The notes beneath the pieces were generated by a model. The model worked only from the letters and a program-made list of their open reading frames with translations, was not told the origin of the DNA and did not search any database. Positions 45,387 through 53,919 of a stretch of 64,000 bases of DNA are shown here, piece by piece (the first letter of the stretch is position 1; every line of letters begins with the position of its first letter). The translations under genes were made by a program, and so were the position numbers. The stretch comes from Belnapia sp. F-4-1 (lineage in GTDB: Bacteria > Pseudomonadota > Alphaproteobacteria > Acetobacterales > Acetobacteraceae): the NCBI RefSeq assembly GCF_000802185.1, contig NZ_KN676113.1, forward strand, positions 4,731,430 through 4,795,429. Reading direction: 5' to 3'.

Positions 45387-46454
45387 ATGACCGAACAGGC
45401 CCGCCGGCCCAACCCTCCCGGCTTCCCCTCGCATGGCGCGACCGAGCTGCCCGCCGTCACGGTGGACACCGCCAACGCCACCCTCCGGACACCGGACGGC
45501 TTCCTCGGCGACCGCGCCAGCAGCACCGCCTTCCGCGCCATCCTCGCCGAATGGCGGAAGCGACTGACGGCCGTCGACAAGGAGGATCCCTTCGGCGACG
45601 CCGCCCCCGAGACCATCGGCCGCCGCCAGCTCGACAAGCTGCTCGCCGAGGGCGACCCGGAGGTGGCCGGCCTGGTCCATGGCGTCGTCGAGGAATTCGC
45701 CCAGTCCTTCGCCACCGTCGTCAAGCGCCTGCTCAAGCTGAAGGAGTGGCAGGGCACCGAGCGCATCGTCATCGGCGGCGGCATGCGCGGCAGCCGCGTC
45801 GGCGAGTTGGCCATCGGCCGCGCCGCCATGCTGCTGAAGGGCGAGGAGATCACCATCGACCTCATCCCCATCCGCCACGACCCGGACGAGGCCGGCCTCA
45901 TCGGCGCCACCCAGCTCGCCCCGCCCTGGATCTTCCTCGGCCACGACGCGCTGCTTGCCGTCGACATCGGCGGCTCCAACATCCGCGTCGGCCTCGTCCG
46001 CCCGCATCTGAAGAAGGCTTCCGACCTCTCCGCCGCCTGCCTCTGGGAAAGCGCCATCTGGCGCCATCGCGACGACAAGCCCGGCCGCGAGGCCGCCATC
46101 GACCGCCTCGTTGAGATGCTGCGAGAGATGCTGCACAAGGCCGAGAAGCGCGGCCTCGCCGTCGCCCCCTTCATCGGCATCGGCTGCCCTGGCCATGTCG
46201 AGGAGGATGGCAGCATCGCCCACGGCGCACAGAACCTCCCCGGCGATTGGGAGAGCGAACGCTTCAACTTGCCTGGACGCCTGCACGCCGCCATCCCCGA
46301 GATCGGCGGCCATGGTACGGTGGTCGTCATGCACAACGACGCCGTGGTGCAGGGCCTCAGCCAGGTGCCCTGGATGGGCGACGTGAAGCACTGGGGCGTG
46401 CTGACCATCGGTACCGGCCTCGGCAATGCCCGCTTCACCAACCGCAAGTCTTGA
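45387..46454 (+). CDS. ROK-family sugar-kinase-like protein with permuted motif order
   Basis: The 355-residue protein contains all typical ROK segments, but in circularly permuted order. The segment that normally closes the protein, RIVIGGGMRGSRVGE (127-140) with DEAGLIGATQLA (167-178), comes first. The usual N-terminal phosphate motif AVDIGGSNIRVGLV is at 191-204, then IGIGCPGHV (263-271), VVMHNDAVVQGLS (catalytic Asp 318) and finally LTIGTGLGNARF (339-350). It may be a sugar kinase or a regulator-like relative. The chosen ATG is 45387; a TTG at 45348 overlaps greB. No CHCGxxGC zinc motif is seen. Confidence 0.75.
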   Translation: MTEQARRPNPPGFPSHGATELPAVTVDTANATLRTPDGFLGDRASSTAFRAILAEWRKRLTAVDKEDPFGDAAPETIGRRQLDKLLAEGDPEVAGLVHGVVEEFAQSFATVVKRLLKLKEWQGTERIVIGGGMRGSRVGELAIGRAAMLLKGEEITIDLIPIRHDPDEAGLIGATQLAPPWIFLGHDALLAVDIGGSNIRVGLVRPHLKKASDLSAACLWESAIWRHRDDKPGREAAIDRLVEMLREMLHKAEKRGLAVAPFIGIGCPGHVEEDGSIAHGAQNLPGDWESERFNLPGRLHAAIPEIGGHGTVVVMHNDAVVQGLSQVPWMGDVKHWGVLTIGTGLGNARFTNRKS

Positions 46455-46511
46455 TCCGCTCGTCGCTCCGCCCGATCCTGCGGCGCAGCATCTAAGGGGA
46501 TCGACTCCCGC

Positions 46512-47351
46512 ATGGCCGACTTCCTGGCCCGCCTCGACGCCACCGCCCGCCGCATCGAGACCCCCTGCGGCGAGGGCCGCATGGCCTGGCGCCTCTGGGG
46601 AGACGCCGATGCCCCGCCCCTCGTCCTGCTGCATGGCGGCTCCGGCTCCTGGCGCCATTGGGCCCGCAACATCGGGCCGCTATCCCGCGACCGGCTGGTG
46701 GTCTGCCCCGACCTCCCCGGCCTCGGCGACAGCGCCATGCCGCCTCCGGCCGAAACCCCTGCCCCCGTCGCCGCCATCCTCCTCGCCGGCCTCGCCGACC
46801 TCCTGCCCGGCCGCCCCTACGACCTCTGCGGCTTTTCCTTCGGCGCCCTGCTCGCCGGCCACCTCGCCGCGCAGGCCGATGGGCGCCTCCGCAGCGTCAC
46901 CTTGGTCGGCGCCGGCGCCCTCGGCCTCCCCCGCCAGGTCACGCCGCTGAAGAAGGTCCGCAGCGAGACCGGCGAGGCCCGTCTCGCCGCCCACCGCCAC
47001 AACCTGGCGACGCTGATGTTCGCCGATGCCGGCCGCATCGACGCCCTCGCGCTGGAGATCCAGGAAGCCAACACGATGGCCGCCCGCTTCCGCAGCCGCG
47101 GCTTCGCCAGCACGACCAGCTTGAAGGACGCCATCGCCCGGGCCCGCGCCCCTGTCGCCCTGCTCTACGGCGAACGCGACGCCATCGCCTTCCCCGAAAT
47201 CGAGCGCCGCTTCGCCGCCCTCCGCGAGGTCCAGCCTGAGGCCTGGACCGGCCTCGTGCCCGGCGCCGGCCATTGGGTCGCCTACGAGGCGGCGGAGAGC
47301 TTCAACGCCATGTTGGCCGACATGCTGGCACGACGCTTCGCTCCGGCCTGA
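46512..47351 (+). CDS. Alpha/beta-fold hydrolase
   Basis: This 279-residue hydrolase has PLVLLHGGSGSWRHWARNIG (oxyanion HG), DLPGLGDSAMP, the nucleophile elbow LCGFSFGALLAGHL (Ser in GFSFG), ALLYGERDAIAFPE (acid) and VPGAGHWVAYEA (catalytic His). The cap domain is small. It is related to MhpC/menaquinone-type hydrolases and would cleave an ester or C-C bond of an organic acid. AAGGGGA precedes the ATG. It follows the ROK gene by 57 bp and ends 10 bp before the convergent histidine-kinase gene. Confidence 0.9.
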   Translation: MADFLARLDATARRIETPCGEGRMAWRLWGDADAPPLVLLHGGSGSWRHWARNIGPLSRDRLVVCPDLPGLGDSAMPPPAETPAPVAAILLAGLADLLPGRPYDLCGFSFGALLAGHLAAQADGRLRSVTLVGAGALGLPRQVTPLKKVRSETGEARLAAHRHNLATLMFADAGRIDALALEIQEANTMAARFRSRGFASTTSLKDAIARARAPVALLYGERDAIAFPEIERRFAALREVQPEAWTGLVPGAGHWVAYEAAESFNAMLADMLARRFAPA

Positions 47352-47361
47352 CTGGCACCGG

Positions 47362-49137
47362 TCAGGCCTCCACCCCCTCCCGCACCACGGGCCGCGGCGC
47401 GAAGCTGATCGTCGCTCGCAGGCCATCCGGCTCGAATTGGAGCACCACCCGCGCGCCGGAGCCGAGGTCATGCGCCAGGGCGCGTTCCAGCAGCCGTGTC
47501 CCGAAGCCGCGCCGTGCCGGGGCCGGCGGCACCGGCGGGCCGTCCCGCTCGCGCCAGTCGATGGCCGCCGCGAGGCTCGCCGGGTCGGTCCTGCACACCA
47601 CCTCGACATGCCCGCCCGGCACGGAGAGCGCCCCGTGCCGGACGGCATTCACCGCCAGCTCGTGCAGCCCCATGACGAGCGCCTGGACCTGGCCGGGCGG
47701 CACGCGAGGCATCGGCCGGTCGGGCTGAACCGTCAGGGCGAAGCGCGGCCTGCCTTCCTCCACCCCCTCCAGCCAGGGCGCCAGCCCGGTCCGCACGACG
47801 ACATCGAGCGCCGCCCCCTCCCAGGCCACCGCCGTCAGCAGGTCATGCGCCCGCGCCAGGGATTGCAGCCGGCCCGTGAAGGCCGGGACGAATTCCCCGG
47901 CATCGCCCCCCGCCCCGCCGCGCGCCGTCTGCAAGGCGAGGGATTGCACCGTGGCGAGGGCATTCTTGGCGCGATGGTTCAGCTCGGCGACGACCAGCCG
48001 CAACCGCCGCTCGCTGTCCACCAGCGAGGCGGTGGCGGCCCGGCGCCGCCGCGCCTCGGTCAGCAGCGCCTCCGCCAGCCTGTCGGCCTCCGGCAGGCCA
48101 TGGATGTGCGAGGCCGCGGGCAAGGCCGCCTCGTCCGGAGCCGCAGCCATGTGCAGCAGCTCGGTCACCGGGCGCAGCACGCCGAGGGCGATGCGGCGGG
48201 CAAGGAGGATCCCGAGCGCCAGCACGGCCAGCTCGCCGGCCAGCAGGGCGAGCGCCGTCCGCACCGCCGGGCGGGTGAGCGCCGCCTCCGGCACCGCGAC
48301 GGCCACGCCCCAGCCGAAGGGTTCGGGCAGGCGCACCAGGGCGCTGATGACGCGTTCGCCATCCGGGCTGACGGCGTCCATCACCTCCTCGGCGGCCCCC
48401 GCGCTCCACCGCTCCAGCAATTCCGGCGTGACCTTCTGCCCGACGAAGCGCTCCGGGTCCGGCAGACGCGCCACCCGCACCCCGGCGCGGTCGATCACGG
48501 CGATGATCCAGTCGGCACCGGGCTGCTGCCGCCTGATCAGCGCGTCGAAGGCATCGAGCGGCGGGTTGAGAGACAGGATGAGGCCGGACGCCGCCCCGTC
48601 CAGCCCTGCGACGGGGCCCGGCACCGGCACGTCGATCGCCACGACCGGCCGACGCACGACCAGGCCGAAATAGAGGTCGGAGGTGGCGGGCCGCTGCGTC
48701 TCGAGGACGCGTCTTTGGTTCACCAGATGGGTCCGCGCAGGCAGCGGCACGCCGCGCGGCGCGGCGGTGTTCATCAGCTGCTGCCCGTCGGCGCGCAGCA
48801 GCAGGATATTGGCCCCGGGCGCCTGGCGCGCGACGAGCGCCTCCGCCTGGATGCGGAAGGTGTCGAGGTCGCCACCGGCCAGGGCACGGGAATTGGCGAG
48901 CACCTCGAGCGCCAGGGTCCGCCCGCGCAACTCGCCCTCGAGGGCAAGGGCCAGCCCGCGCGCGACATTCAGCGCCTGCCCGCTCGCCTGCGCGCGGGCA
49001 TTCCGGTAGCCGATATGGACCAGGGCAAGGTTCAGCGCGACGAGCGGCAAGGCCACGGCGAGGACGAGGCCTGCGAGCCGGACGCGAAGCGTCGGCCGGC
49101 GCAGGAGGCTTGCGGGGGCGGGCTCGTCAGGCGTCAC
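47362..49137 (-). CDS. HWE/HisKA_2-type membrane sensor histidine kinase
   Basis: This 591-residue sensor has an N-terminal helix (RLAGLVLAVALPLVALNLALV), a large periplasmic double-Cache-like domain (about 45-255), a second helix (ALLAGELAVLALGILLARRI) and a HAMP-like linker. The kinase core carries ELNHRAKNALATVQSLALQT (phospho-acceptor His) and LHELAVNAVRHGAL (N box), followed by RRGFGTRLLERALAHDLG. These are features of the HWE/HisKA_2 class used in alphaproteobacterial stress and light signalling. GTG 49137 has AGGGGG just upstream; a GTG at 49194 lacks such a site. No response regulator is adjacent. Confidence 0.9.
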   Translation of the reverse strand: MTPDEPAPASLLRRPTLRVRLAGLVLAVALPLVALNLALVHIGYRNARAQASGQALNVARGLALALEGELRGRTLALEVLANSRALAGGDLDTFRIQAEALVARQAPGANILLLRADGQQLMNTAAPRGVPLPARTHLVNQRRVLETQRPATSDLYFGLVVRRPVVAIDVPVPGPVAGLDGAASGLILSLNPPLDAFDALIRRQQPGADWIIAVIDRAGVRVARLPDPERFVGQKVTPELLERWSAGAAEEVMDAVSPDGERVISALVRLPEPFGWGVAVAVPEAALTRPAVRTALALLAGELAVLALGILLARRIALGVLRPVTELLHMAAAPDEAALPAASHIHGLPEADRLAEALLTEARRRRAATASLVDSERRLRLVVAELNHRAKNALATVQSLALQTARGGAGGDAGEFVPAFTGRLQSLARAHDLLTAVAWEGAALDVVVRTGLAPWLEGVEEGRPRFALTVQPDRPMPRVPPGQVQALVMGLHELAVNAVRHGALSVPGGHVEVVCRTDPASLAAAIDWRERDGPPVPPAPARRGFGTRLLERALAHDLGSGARVVLQFEPDGLRATISFAPRPVVREGVEA

Positions 49138-49532
49138 AAAGTCCCCCTCGCTCGGACGAGCCAACCCCGCCAGCGGGGGCCGTTGGCGCGCCACCCAGGA
49201 TTAGGGTCGACCGGCGGGAGGTGGAAGCCAAAACCCATGCCCGGCATGAAAAGCTGCAGGTTTCCGCACCGATGTGGCACGCCGGCCCGATGCCGCCCGC
49301 CGCAACGGACCGCGGCGCGCCACCCGCTGCCGAAGCCAGCCCCGCTGCTGGCCGGCCCCGCCTTCTGCCCCCTGTCGTGCCGCTCCGTGTTGGGCATGAC
49401 CGCCGCGGCCCGGCGGGACGTCAGGCCCCGTCCAGCAGCCCGATCTTGAGGTCGCGGACGGCGCGTCCCCTCCCCACCCGTTGCGCGCCACCCGCCCCGC
49501 CGCCACCATCGCCCCATCCGGGGAACATCGCC

Positions 49533-50498
49533 ATGGCCACCACCCGCCGCAGCCTGCCCGCACTCGCCGCCTCCCTTTTCGCCACGCCTGCTCTCGCCCA
49601 ATGGGCCCCAACGCGTCAGGTCCGGCTGATCGTCCCATTCTCGCCCGGCGGCGGCGCCGACACCACCGCCCGCCTCTTCGCTCCCGCCTTCACCGCCTTC
49701 CTCGGCCAGCCTGCCGTGGTCGAGAACCGTGCCGGCGCTGGCGGCACCATCGGTGCGGCGGAGGTCGCCCGCGCCGCACCGGACGGCACCACCCTCCTCG
49801 TCGATGCCGCCAACCAAGCGGTCAACCAGGTCCTGTTCCGCAACCTGCCCTTCGATTACGTCACCGGCTTCACCCCGGTCAGCCGCGTCACCGTCTACCC
49901 GCTGCTGCTCGTGGTCCGCCCCGACAGCCCCTTGCGCAGCCTCGAGGCCCTGCTCGCCAAGGCCCGCGCCGAGCCGGGCCGCCTCACCTACAGCTCCTCC
50001 GGCAATGGCATCTCCAACCACATCGCAACCGCCGTGCTGGCGGACCGGGCGAAGGTCGATTTTAGTCACGTTCCCTATCGCGGCGGCGGGCCGGCGCTGG
50101 CGGCGGTGCTCGCCGGCGACGTCGATTTCGGCTTCGCCACGGTGGCGAGCGCCGCCGCACTCGCCCAGGAGGGCCGCTTGCGCCCGCTGGCCGCCTCCTC
50201 CGCCGGACGCATCCCAAGCCTGCCGGAGATCCCGACCGTCGCCGAGCTGGGCTTCCCCGGCTACGACCAGACCGAATGGAACGGCGTCTACGGCCCCGCC
50301 GGTCTGCCCCCGGCCATCGTCGAACGCCTGCACGAGGCCTGCCAGGCGGCGCTGCGCGACCCGAGGGTCACCGAGCGCCTCGCCGCCCTCGGCGCGTTGG
50401 CCCTCGGCAACAGCCCGGCCGAATTCGCCGAGTTCCTGAAGCGGGAGCGTGCCGCCATGGCCGTGCTGGTGCGCGAGGCCGGCATCACCGCCGACTGA
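49533..50498 (+). CDS. Bug-family (TctC-like) receptor, second copy
   Basis: The 321-residue protein has a signal peptide (ATTRRSLPALAASLFATPALA) and the Bug pattern QVRLIVPFSPGGGADTTARL, VVENRAGAGGTIGAAEVA and VPYRGGGPALAAVLAGDVDF. It captures a carboxylate or similar acid in the periplasm. As with the receptor at 38680, no TctAB membrane genes are nearby. It stands between a histidine-kinase gene (divergent) and a convergent CoA-transferase gene. The two Bug proteins share the fold but are clearly different in sequence. Confidence 0.92.
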   Translation: MATTRRSLPALAASLFATPALAQWAPTRQVRLIVPFSPGGGADTTARLFAPAFTAFLGQPAVVENRAGAGGTIGAAEVARAAPDGTTLLVDAANQAVNQVLFRNLPFDYVTGFTPVSRVTVYPLLLVVRPDSPLRSLEALLAKARAEPGRLTYSSSGNGISNHIATAVLADRAKVDFSHVPYRGGGPALAAVLAGDVDFGFATVASAAALAQEGRLRPLAASSAGRIPSLPEIPTVAELGFPGYDQTEWNGVYGPAGLPPAIVERLHEACQAALRDPRVTERLAALGALALGNSPAEFAEFLKRERAAMAVLVREAGITAD

Positions 50499-50653
50499 TT
50501 CTTGCGTTGCCGCACCGTCCTTGTTATAGGAAAACAGTCACCGCCCAAGCCCCGCCCGGCACCCCCGCTTCAATCCCTCAATCCCTCAAACTCCGGTCCA
50601 AGCCGTTGATGCGGCAGGGGGCGGGCTTCAAGGATTGAAGCCGTCCTGGCTCT

Positions 50654-52054
50654 TCAAGCCCATTCCGCCCGGTGCGTCCCGAGCGGCATGGAGGGCAACG
50701 CCCAGAAGGGCGGCGTCGCCTCCAGCCGCCCCGGCTCGCGCAGCGCGGTCAGCCGCCCGAACCCGCTCTCGCCCGTCTCGAGCAGCCCGCCCAGCTCCGC
50801 CATCGTCGGCACTGACACGCCGAACCCGCCCTCGATCCGCCCGAGGCCGCGCAGCCACCGTGCCGTCCCGGCGAGCGAAACCGCTACCCGCCAGGACCCG
50901 CCCTCCTCCGCCCGCCGCAGCAGCGCCGCCAGCGTGCCGAAGGCGAGGAGGTAGCCCGAGGCATGGTCCAACGCCTGGCAGGGCAGCACCTTCGGCTCAG
51001 GCAGGCTGCCCGCCGCCTCCGCCTCGGCGTGGTTGAAGCCGCTCGCCGTCTGCACCAGCGAGTCGAAGCCCCGCCGCCCGCCCCAGGGTCCCACCTCGCC
51101 ATAGGCCGACAGCGAGGCACAGACGATCCCCGGCCGCAGCGCCGCCAGCATCTCGGGCGAGACGCCGTGCTCCGCCAACGCCCCCGGCCGGTAGCCCTGG
51201 AGGAAGACATCCGCCGAGGCCGCCAGCCTCCGCAGCCGTTCACGCCCGTCCTCCGCGCGCAGGTCGAGCGAGGCCGTCCGCTTGCCCCGCCCAGTATCGA
51301 CGATCAGCTCGTCGAAGCTCGGCAGGTGCGCCGCGCTGACATGCAGCACATCCGCCCCATGCGCGGCTAGGGTTCGCCCGCAGACCGGCCCCGCGATCAC
51401 CCGCGTCAGCTCCAGCACGCGGATGCCCACGAGCGGCCGCGCCCCCGCCTTCGGCAGGGGCAGCGGCGGCGCCTCGCCGATCTTCTCGATCCGCACCGGC
51501 GGCAGCGCGGCCACCGCCTGCCCCTGCGGATGCGCATCCCATTCGGCGAAGCTTCGCATGGCGGCAACGCAGAGCCCCGCCTCCGCCGCCGCCTGCTCGA
51601 AGTCGAGCGCCTCCCACCTGCCGAGCGCCGCCCCCACCGCCGCCCGGTTGCCCTCGCAGCCGAGCAGCCGGAGCGTGCCCGCCCGGTGATGGGGAAAATT
51701 CGTGTGCAACCGCACATGGCGGCCATCGCCGCAGCGATAGGTACCGGCGATGTCGTCCCACCTGGCGCCCGCATCGCCACCCTTGAGTGCAAGGTAGCGC
51801 TCCGAAAGGAAGGCCAGCGCCGCATGCCGCAGCTCGACCGAGACCGCCTGCGCCACCCCGCCCCGGGCGCGGTGAATCGCCGCCACCGCCGCCGTCGCCG
51901 CGCCGATGCTCGCCTGCGCCGCCGCGCCGATGCGGAAGGACGACGGCAAGGCCGGCTCCCCGCCCGTCAACCGAAGCTCCGGCAAGGCGCCCGGCGCCAG
52001 CCCCGCCCCACGCCAGAGCCCTTCCAGGATCGCAAGCGGGGATGCATCGGCCAT
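50654..52054 (-). CDS. CaiB/BaiF family CoA-transferase, long two-part form
   Basis: The 466-residue protein has the recognisable N-terminal domain of family III CoA-transferases only from about residue 207 on: LVGIRVLELTRVIAGPVCGR, GKRTASLDLRAEDG, ADVFLQGYRPGALAEHGVS and GFDSLVQTASGFNHAEA (catalytic Asp). The first 200 residues (SSFRIGAAAQASIGAATAAV, then YRCGDGRHVRLHTNFPHHR) resemble the swivel and C-terminal part of the same fold. This is an order seen in longer members of the family. It would transfer CoA to an organic acid. Start ATG 52054 follows GCGAGG. Confidence 0.87.
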   Translation of the reverse strand: MADASPLAILEGLWRGAGLAPGALPELRLTGGEPALPSSFRIGAAAQASIGAATAAVAAIHRARGGVAQAVSVELRHAALAFLSERYLALKGGDAGARWDDIAGTYRCGDGRHVRLHTNFPHHRAGTLRLLGCEGNRAAVGAALGRWEALDFEQAAAEAGLCVAAMRSFAEWDAHPQGQAVAALPPVRIEKIGEAPPLPLPKAGARPLVGIRVLELTRVIAGPVCGRTLAAHGADVLHVSAAHLPSFDELIVDTGRGKRTASLDLRAEDGRERLRRLAASADVFLQGYRPGALAEHGVSPEMLAALRPGIVCASLSAYGEVGPWGGRRGFDSLVQTASGFNHAEAEAAGSLPEPKVLPCQALDHASGYLLAFGTLAALLRRAEEGGSWRVAVSLAGTARWLRGLGRIEGGFGVSVPTMAELGGLLETGESGFGRLTALREPGRLEATPPFWALPSMPLGTHRAEWA

Positions 52055-52100
52055 CGGGGAACCTCGCTGACAGGGCTTCAGGAGTTGCTCAACGCCTGCG

Positions 52101-52125
52101 GGAAACGGCGACGCGCTCGTGCGTT
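52101..52125 (+). promoter_or_regulatory. Candidate EcfG-type promoter of the second KGG gene
   Basis: GGAAA (52101-52105), N16, CGTT (52122-52125) matches the EcfG general-stress consensus GGAAC-N16-CGTT at all but one position and with correct spacing. It lies 58 bp upstream of the KGG start codon. Confidence 0.4.
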
Positions 52126-52182
52126 ATGCCGGCGGGCGGGAGCGTAACCCCGCCCCCACCACAAGGAAGAGGGAAACGACCG

Positions 52183-52392
52183 ATGGCGAACCAACAGGGC
52201 TCCGGCGGCGGCAAGGGCAATCCCGGCAATTTCGCCAATGACCGCGAGAAGGCGCGCGAGGCCGGCCACATGGGCGGCATGAGCCAGGGCAAGGAGAACA
52301 ACCCCGGCAATTTCGCCAATGACCGCGAGAAGGCGGCCGAGGCGGGCCGCAAGGGCGGCCAGAACAGCCATGGGGGCCGCTCCTCCAGCTGA
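52183..52392 (+). CDS. KGG-repeat general stress protein, two repeats
   Basis: This 69-residue hydrophilic protein has two KGG/con-10 repeats (NPGNFANDREKAREAGHMGG and NPGNFANDREKAAEAGRKGG), then QNSHGGRSSS. It is a short paralogue of the five-repeat protein at 35747-36199; the repeat units and the terminal NSHGGRS are almost the same. It is probably a disordered stress protein. AAGGAAGAGGG lies upstream of ATG 52183. It sits divergently from the CoA-transferase gene and convergent with the LLM oxidoreductase gene. Confidence 0.88.
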   Translation: MANQQGSGGGKGNPGNFANDREKAREAGHMGGMSQGKENNPGNFANDREKAAEAGRKGGQNSHGGRSSS

Positions 52393-52429
52393 GGGCCGAG
52401 GCAGGCGCCGGGGCGCCCAACCCCCGGCG

Positions 52430-53494
52430 CTACTCCGCCGCCGCCGCCGCACGCGGCCCGAATTCCGGCGCGACCCGCGTCATGAACAGCCGGATCGACT
52501 CGTTCGCCACCTCCGCCGGCATCGGCCCGAGCCGGAAGGAACAGATCACTCCGCCGACGCCGGTGCGGTCGATCTCTGCCATCTTCGCCGCGACCGTCGC
52601 CGGCGAGCCATGGATCAGCGCACCCTCCACCTGCGCCCGGGCGGGCGGCACCCGCTCCTCCACCATGCGGATGCCCTGCTCGGCATAAACCCGCTCGCGC
52701 ATCACCCGCCGCTGCTCCTGCATCGCCTCGAAGGCGGGAATGCCGATGCGCGCCGCTTCCGCATCCGTCTCGGCGACGACGACGTTGCGCCAGACCCAGC
52801 TCTCCGCCATGCAGCGGGCCACATGCGCCTCGTCATGCCCGGCCGCAGCCAGCGCGGCGCGATAGGCAGCCAGCCGCCGCCGCGTCACCTCGACCGACTG
52901 CACGTTCATCATGAAGGGCAGGCCGCGTGCGGCGAGATGCAGCGCTCCCTCCTCCGAGGAGGCGGCCCGCAGCACCGCCGGATGCGGCTGGGTGAAGCAT
53001 TCCGGCCGCAGCCGCGGCGCCTGGATGTCCCAGAATTGGCCCCGGTGGGTAACGCCCGCCTTGTTGGTCCAGGCTTCGAGCATGATCGCCTCGGCCTCGG
53101 CATAGCGCGCTCCCGCCTCGCGCCAGTCGATGCCGTAGCCCTGATACTCGTAGACATTGTAGGCGGTGCCACGGCCGAGCCCGACGATGAGCCGGCCCTC
53201 GCCTAGATTGTCGAGCAGCGCGATCTGCTCGGCGAGGCGCACCGGGTGATGCAGCGAGACCTGCGCCACGGCGAAGCCCACCTTCACCCGCCTGGTCGCG
53301 GCCAGCACCGCGGCGGCGAAGGCGGTCGGGTCGACATAGGCGCAGTTGCCGTCGAAGTGGTGCTCCGCGAGCCAGATCACCTCGACGCCGAGTTCGTCGC
53401 AGAGCTTCGCCTCCTCCAGGCATTCGCGGATGACGCGGGCATCGCTCGCCGGCTCGCGGCTTTCGGTGAAGAGGAAATTGCTGAATTTCAGCAT
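52430..53494 (-). CDS. LLM-class flavin-dependent oxidoreductase
   Basis: The 354-residue luciferase-like monooxygenase begins LKFSNFLFTESREPASDARV and has ELGVEVIWLAEHHFDGNCAY (the AEHHF motif), VKVGFAVAQVSLHHPVRLAEQ, LDNLGEGRLIVGLGRGTAYN and IHGSPATVAAKMAEI near the end, all typical of bacterial luciferase-like flavin enzymes. It uses FMNH2 from a separate reductase (or F420) to oxygenate a substrate. No reductase gene is adjacent. The start is the Met at 53494; longer frames upstream are not supported. Confidence 0.92.
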   Translation of the reverse strand: MLKFSNFLFTESREPASDARVIRECLEEAKLCDELGVEVIWLAEHHFDGNCAYVDPTAFAAAVLAATRRVKVGFAVAQVSLHHPVRLAEQIALLDNLGEGRLIVGLGRGTAYNVYEYQGYGIDWREAGARYAEAEAIMLEAWTNKAGVTHRGQFWDIQAPRLRPECFTQPHPAVLRAASSEEGALHLAARGLPFMMNVQSVEVTRRRLAAYRAALAAAGHDEAHVARCMAESWVWRNVVVAETDAEAARIGIPAFEAMQEQRRVMRERVYAEQGIRMVEERVPPARAQVEGALIHGSPATVAAKMAEIDRTGVGGVICSFRLGPMPAEVANESIRLFMTRVAPEFGPRAAAAAE

Positions 53495-53640
53495 GGCGGG
53501 CTCCGTCCGGCTCTCGCGCCAGCCTAGCCGCCCCCCGGGGACGCGCAACAGCGGCCAGGCCTCCCCGACAAAACGTATCCCCGCTGGCGGAGCCGGCGCA
53601 GCCGGTCCATATGGGCGGTGCGCGCGGAGTTCCGGAATCC

Positions 53641-53910
53641 ATGAAGATCAACGTCGAGATCGATTGCACGCCCGAGGAAGCCCGCACCTTCCTCGGCCTG
53701 CCCGATCTGCGGCCGATGCAGGATGCGGTGCTGGCGAAGATGCAGCAGCAGATGCTGAACGCCGTCGATGCCCTCTCGCCCGAGGCGCTGCTGCGGACTT
53801 GGATGCCCCTCGCCCCGCAGACGCCCGAGCAGATGCGCGACGCCATGGCCGGCCTCTTCCGCCTGTTTACGCCGATGGCGGGCGGCAAGGGACCCGGCAG
53901 CCAGGGCTGA
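53641..53910 (+). CDS. DUF6489-like small protein
   Basis: This 89-residue protein starts KINVEIDCTPEEARTFLGLP and continues DLRPMQDAVLAKMQQQMLNAV, an opening that is conserved in small alphaproteobacterial proteins of the DUF6489 type. It is soluble, partly helical, and of unknown function. It lies 9 bp upstream of the TonB-like gene and is probably co-transcribed with it. The family name is from memory of the N-terminal pattern. Confidence 0.75.
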   Translation: MKINVEIDCTPEEARTFLGLPDLRPMQDAVLAKMQQQMLNAVDALSPEALLRTWMPLAPQTPEQMRDAMAGLFRLFTPMAGGKGPGSQG

Positions 53911-53919
53911 CCGCGCCGC

